A stretch of 64,000 nt of DNA from contig CAADXH010000018.1 of NCBI GenBank assembly GCA_900752975.1, positions 124,001 to 188,000 on the forward strand, written 5' to 3'. A model generated the notes under the pieces. That model made no database searches and was not told the origin of the DNA. It saw nothing but the letters and a program-made list of their open reading frames with translations. Both the position numbers and the translations under genes were made by a program. This DNA comes from Bacilli bacterium. Its GTDB lineage: Bacteria > Bacillota_I > Bacilli_A > ML615J-28 > CAG-313. This document shows positions 51,705-60,600 of this stretch, one piece after another (positions within the stretch are counted from its first letter, which is position 1; every line of letters starts with the position of its first letter).

Positions 51705-53921
51705 TTAATCACCCATATACTTAAACAACTCATCTGATGTTCCCTGAGATTGAACAACTGGTTCATTCGCAAGGAACTTCTGTGGCTGTACCATATACAG
51801 CAAATCATATCCTGAAGGTTCATGCTTCTTGAAACTCAATGGTGAATATAACATTCTAGCAATATCCTCAGATTGAAGAGATATAGAAATACTTGGGTGG
51901 GTAGCAACTGCTTTCTTCAATGTGAGAATCTTATATTTCTGATTATCAGGAATTGACCAATCTGGAACTTCAATAATATTATCAATCGAACGAAGCTGAT
52001 TCATAATAATTACTTCCAGATGAACACTCATGATATTATCAAGACCAATATCATTCAGCTTATTACTCAATGTTTCCAAGAATGTTTCAGCTGTATAATT
52101 ATCTGTATTTGCCTTGAGATTGATAATATTGATAACAGCTTGAAGTCTTTCAGACATATCATCATTATGAATATTATTCAAGTCGAACAAAGGATAATCA
52201 GAACCAATAATATTGTTTACTGGAATAATGATATCTTCATCTACTGTATTAATATTCTTAAGTTTCAGATATTCCAAAAGCCAATCACTCAACTGGAAGT
52301 TATCAAGGTTTGATGAACGAATTGGATAATCTTCTCCAGTAGATTCATTTCTAAGATAAAATACATTTACATACTTTATCACATCTTCAAAACTTGTATC
52401 TACGTCATCATCGTTTTCGTCGTTTTCTACAGAAGCGAATATTTCTTCCTGAATGTCTCCTTCTCTGATGACAAACTTCCATTTCTTTCCATCTCTGAAT
52501 TCCGGATTAATATAAATTGTACCGTCATCTAATGTGATAAGACGTTCAATTTGTTCCTTCGGAAGTACAGTTGTATCAAAGGTCACTTCATTAATCTTAG
52601 CTTCAAGAAGATGTTTTGCAGATAGCATCATCTGAGTCAATGGTTCAGTAAGATTCGTTACACTATAAATACCAATGTTTACAGCTGGTATAATATTGTA
52701 TAACTCGCCCATACATTTTCTACAAATACCAAGTCCCATTGCTGCTGATTTACACTTGATTGGGCTTCTAAGATATATCTCTTGTCCAATAAGATCAGAA
52801 TTCTTCTTTACGATATTATATACATCGCTTGTCCGATATTCCATTCCTCTTGGGTTGGTACGATAGTATCTATCTGCAATCTTTCTCAATGCAGTTTCAT
52901 CCGTAACTTTATATTTCAAGAAGTTACGAGTTCCACAATCAAAATACGGGTCGATTGTATTCGTATACGGTTTTGTATACTTCTTTGTTCTAGAACAATT
53001 CAATATCATAATTCTACTAAACTGTCCAGAACGAGCAGTATTTTTCTTTGACAGAATCTGTGCAATTCTAGCAATCAAAGATTCAAGAATATGAAATGCA
53101 ACATTATTAGCACCACCGCTAATATAATTCGTGTCTACTACATATGGGAAAATACTACCTTCCCCATTCGGTTTGACACCAATATTAATATACATTTCAC
53201 GAGCTTGTTTTGGTTTGACGCCTTCTTTTGCTCTAAAGGCATCTGATAGACAATGGTCTCTACCGATATACTGTTTCGCATTAACGATATAATCAATTAA
53301 TCGATTCATATCTTTTAATGCTTCTGCGTTCATCTGTTCTGGTGGAAACTGAGAATAATAATGATTCTTATGTCTATCCATGATTTCTTTAAATCCTGGA
53401 CAATTGTTATACATAAGAATGAAATCTTCATTGTTAATGGAGTTGTTGAAGAACCACGCAAATCCATCTACAAACTTAAGATTTCTCAAAGTATCATAGA
53501 TAATGCGATTCAAATTATGAATAATCATAATGTTATTGTCTTTACCACAACGTTCTCTTGTTGGGATAATCGCAAAATTATCAATATACTTTTTGATATA
53601 GCTGTTAGTAATACCAGCCTTATTGAAGAAAACATGATATGGTTTAATTCTTTGACCGGTCTTAATAACAAACTGCCACACAATAATGTTTATGAGAGCA
53701 TATGCTAGTGGTAAAATAACTATCATATTGTTCTCAAATACAAATTGTATCTTTGTATTTTGTACTCTCGGAACCTCAATGTAATCCAAGAATACATCCT
53801 TCAAATCTTTCACATAATCATCAATGGTTTCTTCATTAATATCAATCGTATTGATTGAAATGGGATTGCCATTAATGACTGGTGTAAACACACCATAGTC
53901 GTACACTGCGAGTGCGTTCAT
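51705..53921 (-). CDS. DNA-directed RNA polymerase beta-prime subunit, C-terminal part
   Basis: The 738-residue protein completes the subunit begun at 19612-21411. It shows the bridge-helix region (PKQAREMYINIG), trigger-loop region (YISGGANNVAFHILESLIAR), the conserved DCGT, the zinc-type cysteines (IKCKSAAMGLGICRKCMGEL), and VTNLTEPLTQMMLSAKH in place of the cellular AxxIGEPGTQLTMRTFH. Start after TAGGAGG. Its leader contains a 9-bp hairpin and a TATACTATT motif, not the late-type promoter. A split beta-prime of this kind occurs in phiKZ- and AR9-like phages. The beta subunits are not in the window. Confidence 0.93.
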   Translation of the reverse strand: MNALAVYDYGVFTPVINGNPISINTIDINEETIDDYVKDLKDVFLDYIEVPRVQNTKIQFVFENNMIVILPLAYALINIIVWQFVIKTGQRIKPYHVFFNKAGITNSYIKKYIDNFAIIPTRERCGKDNNIMIIHNLNRIIYDTLRNLKFVDGFAWFFNNSINNEDFILMYNNCPGFKEIMDRHKNHYYSQFPPEQMNAEALKDMNRLIDYIVNAKQYIGRDHCLSDAFRAKEGVKPKQAREMYINIGVKPNGEGSIFPYVVDTNYISGGANNVAFHILESLIARIAQILSKKNTARSGQFSRIMILNCSRTKKYTKPYTNTIDPYFDCGTRNFLKYKVTDETALRKIADRYYRTNPRGMEYRTSDVYNIVKKNSDLIGQEIYLRSPIKCKSAAMGLGICRKCMGELYNIIPAVNIGIYSVTNLTEPLTQMMLSAKHLLEAKINEVTFDTTVLPKEQIERLITLDDGTIYINPEFRDGKKWKFVIREGDIQEEIFASVENDENDDDVDTSFEDVIKYVNVFYLRNESTGEDYPIRSSNLDNFQLSDWLLEYLKLKNINTVDEDIIIPVNNIIGSDYPLFDLNNIHNDDMSERLQAVINIINLKANTDNYTAETFLETLSNKLNDIGLDNIMSVHLEVIIMNQLRSIDNIIEVPDWSIPDNQKYKILTLKKAVATHPSISISLQSEDIARMLYSPLSFKKHEPSGYDLLYMVQPQKFLANEPVVQSQGTSDELFKYMGD

Positions 53922-53953
53922 AATTTTCTACCTCCTATAAAATACATTCTTTA

Positions 53954-53990
53954 TAGTAATAGTTTTCGGGCGAGTCAAATCCTATTACTA
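53954..53990 (-). promoter_or_regulatory. Leader hairpin of the beta-prime C-part gene
   Basis: TAGTAATAG/CTATTACTA form a 9-bp stem with a 19-nt loop, about 33 nt before the start codon. Confidence 0.5.
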
Positions 53991-53994
53991 TCTT

Positions 53995-54003
53995 AATAGT
54001 ATA
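53995..54003 (-). promoter_or_regulatory. TATACTATT-type promoter
   Basis: TATACTATT on the minus strand, about 75 nt before the ATG at 53921 and just upstream of the leader hairpin. Confidence 0.4.
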
Positions 54004-54018
54004 CAGAAGAAAAAGAAA

Positions 54019-54046
54019 TTGGTCAGTAGAACAATCTACTGACCAA
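54019..54046 (-). terminator. Intrinsic terminator
   Basis: The stem TTGGTCAGTAGA/TCTACTGACCAA is followed on the minus strand by TTTCTTTTTCTT. It ends the 54058-54516 gene. Confidence 0.85.
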
Positions 54047-54057
54047 CTTTTGTTAAC

Positions 54058-54516
54058 TTAGTGACGAGTTTTACTCATTTCTCTAGGCTGCAGTTTAGGG
54101 GTGTTTACATGTTTCTGACCCTGTCCAGAAACATACATACGCTGACCCTGTCTAGCAACGATCTGAGCCTTATTTGCATACTTCTTCTTAATAGCAGCAA
54201 GTAACTTACGTTCTTGAATACGATTCTTTACAAGCTTATTCCAAAGAGCATCATGATTGTCTTTAGCTAACTGTAAAGCAGCCATACCAGTACGACGAGT
54301 CAAATCATCATTCTTATTCAACTTTACAATTGTTCTACGACTAATCTTCTTTGCTTCCATAAGTACATCTGCTTCTTCCAAAAGTTCACGCTTTTCAGAA
54401 TCAGAATCTGCGTAATGATCATCATAGAAGAATGCTTCTTGCAATTCATCCATGTTTAAAGAAACTTGTGTTTCTCTCAAATCCTGAGAGAGTCTTTCAT
54501 TTGTATAAAGTCCCAT
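54058..54516 (-). CDS. Small basic protein, possibly virion-associated
   Basis: The 152-residue protein starts after AAAGGAGG. The first 60 residues are acidic and helical (ELQEAFFYDDHYADSDSEKR); the last 90 are very basic (KNRIQERKLLAAIKKKYANK, then RQGQRMYVSGQGQKH). Codon use tends to the highly expressed type. It is a monocistronic unit with its own terminator. A small abundant DNA- or RNA-binding protein, or an internal head protein, would fit; not recognised. Confidence 0.7.
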   Translation of the reverse strand: MGLYTNERLSQDLRETQVSLNMDELQEAFFYDDHYADSDSEKRELLEEADVLMEAKKISRRTIVKLNKNDDLTRRTGMAALQLAKDNHDALWNKLVKNRIQERKLLAAIKKKYANKAQIVARQGQRMYVSGQGQKHVNTPKLQPREMSKTRH

Positions 54517-54627
54517 AGGATATATCCTCCTTTAAAAAAAATAAAATTTAATTGCAATTAAAGTTTATTATATTTTGCATACTAATCCCAGTCTTTTATA
54601 TAATTGTTATGTTTTTAAAGCATGAAT

Positions 54628-54639
54628 AACAATCTGATA
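54628..54639 (+). promoter_or_regulatory. Late-type promoter AACA-N6-TW of polymerase C-half
   Basis: AACA-ATCTGA-TA, with the start base 58 nt before ATG 54697. The extra distance accommodates the leader hairpin at 54652-54670. Confidence 0.6.
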
Positions 54640-54651
54640 AATAATTAATAA

Positions 54652-54670
54652 GATTACGTATTACGTAGTC
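54652..54670 (+). promoter_or_regulatory. Leader hairpin of polymerase C-half, candidate translational operator
   Basis: GATTACGT-ATT-ACGTAGTC forms an 8-bp stem (one G-U) with an AUU loop, 12 nt before TTGGAGG. Its core ACGTATTACGT also occurs in the leader of the polymerase N-half (38558-38572). Confidence 0.5.
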
Positions 54671-54696
54671 TGAGAGAATATTGGAGGTAATTAAAA

Positions 54697-56796
54697 ATGG
54701 ATATCACACAAATGGTTAACAGTCCGACAGTAGATATATATAAGAATGAGATGTTGGATGCTCTGAAACTATCATTTCCTGGTTTGACAGAATTTGATTT
54801 GAGAGAAGCAATCGATTATTCTATTGTAAAGAGAGGTAAGGATAGTAAAGCATATCTAGATAATAACTACAAAAAAGTAAGGGAAAAGAGAACTCTGTTT
54901 GAGATTACAGATTATATCATTCAAAGAGAACCGATTATTACAGTATCTGGTGTTATGTTTAAGAAACATGGTTCTTGTCCAAACCCATTCGTAAGATTAA
55001 TTCAAGAGTTCTTGGAACAAAGAGGAATCTATAAAAAAACAATGTTCAAGTATCCGAAAGGTTCAGAAGAATTTGAAAAGTATAATATTCTTCAACTTTC
55101 GGAAAAAGTTTCTGGTAATGCAATGTATGGTGCATCTGGTAATCATACAAGTGTCTTCTATAATCTTTATGTAGCAAGAAGCATTACAATGCAAGGTAGA
55201 AGTTGTATTGCAGCTGCTATTATGCTGTTTGAAGCTACAATGGCAAATAATGTAAAACTTCTCAGTTTAAACGATGTTGTTACATTTATCAATAATGTAA
55301 GAAGAGAACCAATTGGAAAATATCCTGATGAGATTATTCTTGATAAAGATAAGTATGTGACAGCAGAAGAATGTTTCTTTAAAATCTTATACAGTTGTGG
55401 ATTCTATTGGATTCCAACTGAAAAAGAAATGACTCTGATTTGGGATATTATTAATCAATGTAGTCAGCATGAGTTGAACAAATTGTTTTATAAAAACAAT
55501 CTATTCTGGTTTGTAGATAATAGCGTCGTAATGAATAAAATTTTAAGTATTTTGTCTACTCTTGATGCACCATTTATTGACCCGAATGAACCACCGGAAT
55601 CTATCAAAGGAATGATGGATGAATTATATGATATGATATTTGAATGGGTTTATTATGATAAACAGTATATGGATAGAATCGATAGAACTGAGAATATGTA
55701 TCGTTGCGTATCTATGCTTACAGATACAGATAGTTGTTTCATTTCATTTGATGGATGGTATCGTTATATTCTAGATAAAACATTCAATATTCCAATGAAG
55801 ATTAAAGAACTTGAAATCGAAGAAAAAACTGGTGAAATAAAAGAAGCTTTTGATATTTCATATGACTATGATTTCTATACAGATGAAATTATTGAAAGTC
55901 AGAACATTATTAGACCTGACGTTATCACACCTCAAGTAGGATTCCGTTGTAGTATTATCAATATTCTTGCTAGTATTATGGGGAAACTTGCAATTGACTA
56001 TATGGGTAAGTATTCTGATAACTCTAATTCTACAACTTGTTATGACGGTTCAAAGCGTAAGAGTTTCTTCATTCTTAAGAATGAGTTTCAACTTAAACGT
56101 GCTCTTATTACGGATGGTAAAAAGAACTATTGTGCATATCAAGAAAGACAAGAATCTAATATCATCCCAAAAGAAAAAGCATTATCAATTACAGGTATGC
56201 CGATTAAAAAAGTTGGTGTTCCGGAATCTACTAAGATTAGATTACAGAGAATTTTACTCGACCAAGTACTTGATAATCCTGGAGAAATCTCTCAAGTAGA
56301 AATTGTAAAGCAACTAGCTGTGTTGGAAAAACAAATCATTGAAGCAATCGAAAATGGTAGTAAGGATTATTTCAAGCCTGAAAGAATTAAAGCATTCAGT
56401 GCATATGATACTCCGATGAGAGAATCTGGTATTAAAGCATCTGTTGCATTTAATTTCTTGAAAGATGATAATATGGAAGCAATTGACCTAGACCAAAGAA
56501 ACAGTATTCTAAATATCAAAGTAAACATTGACAAAAAGAATGTTGATGGGTTGAAAGAAAAGTATCCACAGATTTATGAAAAAGCGGTAGAGCTGATGAC
56601 TACAAAAAAAGAATTCGCTAAGGGAATTACAGGTATTGCAATTCTTGATAATATGCAAGTTCCGGAATGGGTAAAAGATTATATTGATTATGCAACAATT
56701 GTAAATGATAATCTTCGTTCATTCCCATGTGAAGCATTAGGTATAGACCGTATTGAAAATAAGTATATAAACTATACGAATATTTTGAAGTTCTAA
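54697..56796 (+). CDS. Family B DNA polymerase, C-terminal half (motifs B and C)
   Basis: The 699-residue protein carries polymerase motif B (KVSGNAMYG, residues 137-145, the family K-x3-N-x-x-YG), motif C (LTDTDSCFI, near 344, with both catalytic aspartates), and the thumb-side KKxY motif (TDGKKNYCA, near 474). Exonuclease and motif A are absent and lie in the 36499-38535 gene. The N-terminal 130 residues are helical and probably form the fingers or interface. No intein sequences are visible at either break, so the halves must associate non-covalently. Start after TTGGAGG. Terminated by a bidirectional hairpin. Confidence 0.92.
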   Translation: MDITQMVNSPTVDIYKNEMLDALKLSFPGLTEFDLREAIDYSIVKRGKDSKAYLDNNYKKVREKRTLFEITDYIIQREPIITVSGVMFKKHGSCPNPFVRLIQEFLEQRGIYKKTMFKYPKGSEEFEKYNILQLSEKVSGNAMYGASGNHTSVFYNLYVARSITMQGRSCIAAAIMLFEATMANNVKLLSLNDVVTFINNVRREPIGKYPDEIILDKDKYVTAEECFFKILYSCGFYWIPTEKEMTLIWDIINQCSQHELNKLFYKNNLFWFVDNSVVMNKILSILSTLDAPFIDPNEPPESIKGMMDELYDMIFEWVYYDKQYMDRIDRTENMYRCVSMLTDTDSCFISFDGWYRYILDKTFNIPMKIKELEIEEKTGEIKEAFDISYDYDFYTDEIIESQNIIRPDVITPQVGFRCSIINILASIMGKLAIDYMGKYSDNSNSTTCYDGSKRKSFFILKNEFQLKRALITDGKKNYCAYQERQESNIIPKEKALSITGMPIKKVGVPESTKIRLQRILLDQVLDNPGEISQVEIVKQLAVLEKQIIEAIENGSKDYFKPERIKAFSAYDTPMRESGIKASVAFNFLKDDNMEAIDLDQRNSILNIKVNIDKKNVDGLKEKYPQIYEKAVELMTTKKEFAKGITGIAILDNMQVPEWVKDYIDYATIVNDNLRSFPCEALGIDRIENKYINYTNILKF

Positions 56797-56802
56797 ACAA
56801 AA

Positions 56803-56833
56803 AAGAAGAATGGATGTAGAGTCCATTCTTCTT
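56803..56833. terminator. Bidirectional terminator
   Basis: The stem AAGAAGAATGGA/TCCATTCTTCTT (one-base offsets) lies between convergent genes, with T-rich tail on plus and A-rich flank on the left giving T on minus. Confidence 0.85.
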
Positions 56834-56843
56834 ATTCTGTCTT

Positions 56844-57365
56844 TTAGCAAGCTTTGCAGTCAAGACCAAACATTCCGATTAAATCTAATGCCCAGCTAAC
56901 ATTCAGCTGACGTTCTGCATAAGGTTCAATTCCGATTGTTTCACAATTATGATTATTACAGAATTCTATTAAAGCTTCAGACGCATCGTCACGTTCTACG
57001 ATTTCCATCTCAAATAACTTTTCAAGAATTTCATGTAAATAAACCCAATCGCTAATATACTGCATTACCTGAGATGCATCTTCAGCAGACATGCCACCGA
57101 ACATGCCGATCAAATCTTCAACCAGGCTAATATTCAGCTGACGTTCTGCGTAAGGTTCAATTCCGATTGTTTCAGAATCGTGTTCATTCATCCAAGATAC
57201 GAATGCACCATTCATGTCTTCCAGATTAGCTGTATCCATTCCGAAGCCAAACAGCTTTTCGGAAATTTCACACAGATAAATGTAGTCATTCAAGTAAGAG
57301 ATAACTTCCTGTGCGTTGTTAGCGGTTGCGATTGCAATATTGTTCATCATTTTAGCGTTCATCAT
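56844..57365 (-). CDS. Tandemly duplicated protein under early-type promoter
   Basis: The about 173-residue protein starts at ATG after TTGGAGG (MMNAKMMNN); an upstream in-frame ATG overlaps that site. It consists of two copies of an about 80-residue unit, each with a helical front (YLNDYIYLCEISEKLFG / YISDWVYLHEILEKLFE) and the identical block ETIGIEPYAERQLN followed by DLIGMFG. The repeats are also very similar in DNA (about 40 nt with one change), so the duplication is recent or under conversion. It has the early-type promoter (57513) but a different leader. Acidic; function unknown. Confidence 0.75.
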   Translation of the reverse strand: MMNAKMMNNIAIATANNAQEVISYLNDYIYLCEISEKLFGFGMDTANLEDMNGAFVSWMNEHDSETIGIEPYAERQLNISLVEDLIGMFGGMSAEDASQVMQYISDWVYLHEILEKLFEMEIVERDDASEALIEFCNNHNCETIGIEPYAERQLNVSWALDLIGMFGLDCKAC

Positions 57366-57512
57366 AATAAGCCTCCAAAGTTTCCGGAACATAGTGAACT
57401 ATCAATATAGGTTTGTTCCAATAACCATATAATGATATTGTACATTGTTGTACGGCTCAGTTTTAAGTCATCCAAGCGTCCAGACTAAATAGACCTTTCT
57501 AAGGATAATACT

Positions 57513-57573
57513 ATAATACTATCTTCTATTCATTATAATTATATATAAGTGAATATAGGTAGTTTTACAAAGT
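57513..57573 (-). promoter_or_regulatory. Early-type promoter with palindrome, copy 3
   Basis: TTTGTAAAACT, TATTCACT-N13-AATGAATA around TATATAATTAT, then AAGATAGTATTAT on the minus strand. It matches the copies at 21850 and 35207; the leader downstream does not. Confidence 0.7.
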
Positions 57574-57594
57574 CCGATATATTCTACTATCTTT

Positions 57595-57606
57595 AACATA
57601 TCTATA
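57595..57606 (+). promoter_or_regulatory. Late-type promoter AACA-N6-TW of the tape measure gene
   Basis: AACA-TATCTA-TA, with the start base 30 nt before ATG 57636. Confidence 0.75.
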
Positions 57607-57635
57607 ATTGTGTAAATGAAAGGAGGATATTATAT

Positions 57636-60600
57636 ATGGCTGTTTCAGTTCAGAAATATATTAAAAATATGGCAAAATCTGTAGCTTATACAACTTCAGA
57701 TGTATTACAAACTAAGTTTGAATATGTTAAAGAATTTAAAGACGAGAATAAAGAAGTCTTTAAAGAAGTTTATCATTCTGTACATGATTATAGAACTACA
57801 TTTGCCAGAGTGAAAAAAGCTATTACAAATAATAAAATAATAGACGCTGCCAGAGTAGGGTATGATTCTGTTCTATATAGTATTACTACCGGTGATTTCT
57901 ATGCAAAGAATAGAGAAAATGAAATATCTGAAAAATATGGCGGTTCCATAATGGCAGATCTTGATATCGATGATGACGATTTCAACTGGGATAATGAAGA
58001 TATTTCTACTGGTGAAAAGGTTATTGCTACGGCTGTTAAAAAGAATAGTAAGATTAATACTGCTCTAACAGTTGAAGCAATTGCAAAAACTGGTAAAGCA
58101 CAAATGGATGTTGCAAAAGAAAACACTATGCTGTTATATACTCAAAACGAACGTATGCTAAATAAGTTAGATACTGGGTTTGAGAATGTATTAGGTTTTC
58201 TTAAGCAGAATGGTGAACAAACTGCCAAGATTCAAAATCAAATGAATGAGAATCTTAATAAGTTTATGACCAATGTGGATAATAATGTAGCGAAATTAAC
58301 TGCACAAATGGATGAACTTCTTAAGATGCAGAGAAACATGTATAATCCTCAGAAACAAGAAGAACAAAATAAAAGAGCTGGATACGACGATCTTATTAGT
58401 CGTGGTGGTGTATTGAATATCAGAGAGTATGCGAAGCATGTTAAAAGACAAGCTTTTAATACGTTAAATAGTTTGACAGGTAATGGTCTTAGTATGTTAC
58501 TTGGTGATACAACAGGTGAAAATTCTAACTTGTTAGCACAGTTTGCTGCTACACCATTTAGAAGTACAATGGCTACGTTAATGAATAAAGCACTTGGTGC
58601 TAGATTCGATAAAGCAGCTGCTGAATTAAATACTACATTAGCAGGAATTATTCCATCATTAATTGCAAAGATGAATAATGCTGGTAAGAAAAGTGATAAT
58701 GGTATTATGGGTTTCTTAGGTAAGATTTTTGGTATCAAAGATAAATCTAATGAAACTATTAATCCAGGAGCATATAATAAGGGTGCTATTCCGTTTGATG
58801 GAATAACTAAACGTGCGATTACAGATGTAATCCCATACTATTTAAGAAAGATGACGTCTGCATTAACTGGTGGACAAGAAATGACATATAACTATGAATC
58901 TGGTAGATGGATGACTGTACGTTCATTATTAGCAGAACATAAGAATGTCAATGAGTCTGCATTAAATAGCACTACTTCAACATTACTTAGTATTCTTGAA
59001 AGTAATATGAATGGACGTAGACTAAGTAATTCTTTTGAAAATAAAAAAGATTATGATAGTTTCATGAATGCTCTAAGACAGTATGCTAGTCGTGTTCAAA
59101 ATGCTGGTGGTGATGTTGGTTCTATTAAAGAATCAGATCTTAGAGGTGCTGAAAGAGAAGTTCATAATGCGTTACGACATGTTCTTCAAATATCTTATGG
59201 TGGATATAATAATGCAGCTTATAACGGTGATAGAAGATATGTAGAAAGAAATGGAAAAAGAGTTGAATCTGGTCTAGGAAGAAGTGCAATTAGTACTTTA
59301 AGTACTACTGTCAGAGAACAAATCAAATCTCAAAATTCTACTATTAAGAGTATTAATGCTGGTAACTCTATCTTATATCAAATTGATGCTGAAGGATTAG
59401 CAGGCGTTGATCCTAAGAACTTCATAGGAAAAGCAATGCAATATAATCAACATGGTGATATGACAGATAGATATGTTCAAGAATTACCAATGTCTCAATC
59501 TTTACTTCGTGCAAAGGATGAATATGGTTATACAATCTATAACTATTTAAGAGATATGGGTGGAAGTCTTAGATTCATTAAAGCCAATTCTATCTATCTT
59601 GCTGGTATTGAAGCTCTTGGAAATCTAGTAGCTGCAGGTAATAGCTCAAAACGTGGTAAAAAAAGAAGAAAATCTAATTCAAGTCCATCTCAAGAAAATT
59701 GGGATAGACTATTTAATGCATCTTCTAATCAAGATGTAAAATATGATAATAAGAAAGATGAAAAGTATTCTCATACTTATTATCAAGATCAATATAAAAA
59801 GAGTGTTGATAATTCAGAGGTATCTTATAAGAAAAATATTCAGAATGCTAAAAAGAGAGCTGCTGAAAAAGGAAAAAGCTTCGAAACTGCTACTAGTACT
59901 GATTTTCGTAGTTCTGATGATGAAATCGGATTAGCAAGAATCATGATGGGTGCAGAAAGCGATATTGTCGCTGGTGCAATTGTAGAAGAAGAAAAGAGAA
60001 AGAAAAAGGAATCTGATGAAAGATGGAAGAAGTTAGAAGATATCTTTGGTTCAGATCGTGCTAAGAAATTTAGAGAAGCATCAGAAAAATTCAATAAAGA
60101 ACAAACTTTAAGTAAGAATATGGAGAAAGTAAAAGACCAAGGCTTTGGTGCAAACTTAGTAATGTTTACTAAGTGGGCAAGCGATAAAGTAGGTAAGCCT
60201 GGAGATCTGATGGCAGATAATATTCTCAAAATAGATTATTGGTTACAGAAAGTAATTTATGGTGAAGACTTACGACCAGAAGATCAAAAAACGTCTTTCT
60301 TCGGACATATCAAAAAAGAAATCAGAGATGGCTTTACTTTAGTATCTGATAAGATTTCTGAAACCTTTGAAAAAGTAAGAGATAAGATAAAACCTTATCT
60401 TGAAAAACCAATGAACTTCTTATTTGGTAAACCAAATTCTGAAGGAATTCGAGAAGGCGGTGTATTCGGTGGATTCATTGGAGGAATGCAAAAAGGTCTT
60501 CGAAAGAATGCTGAAGATGTAGCAAAATATGTAAAAGAACAAGCTGCTGAAAAAGCAAGAAAACTAAAGTCCTCTCTTAAGCCAGAAGACCGTGAAGACG

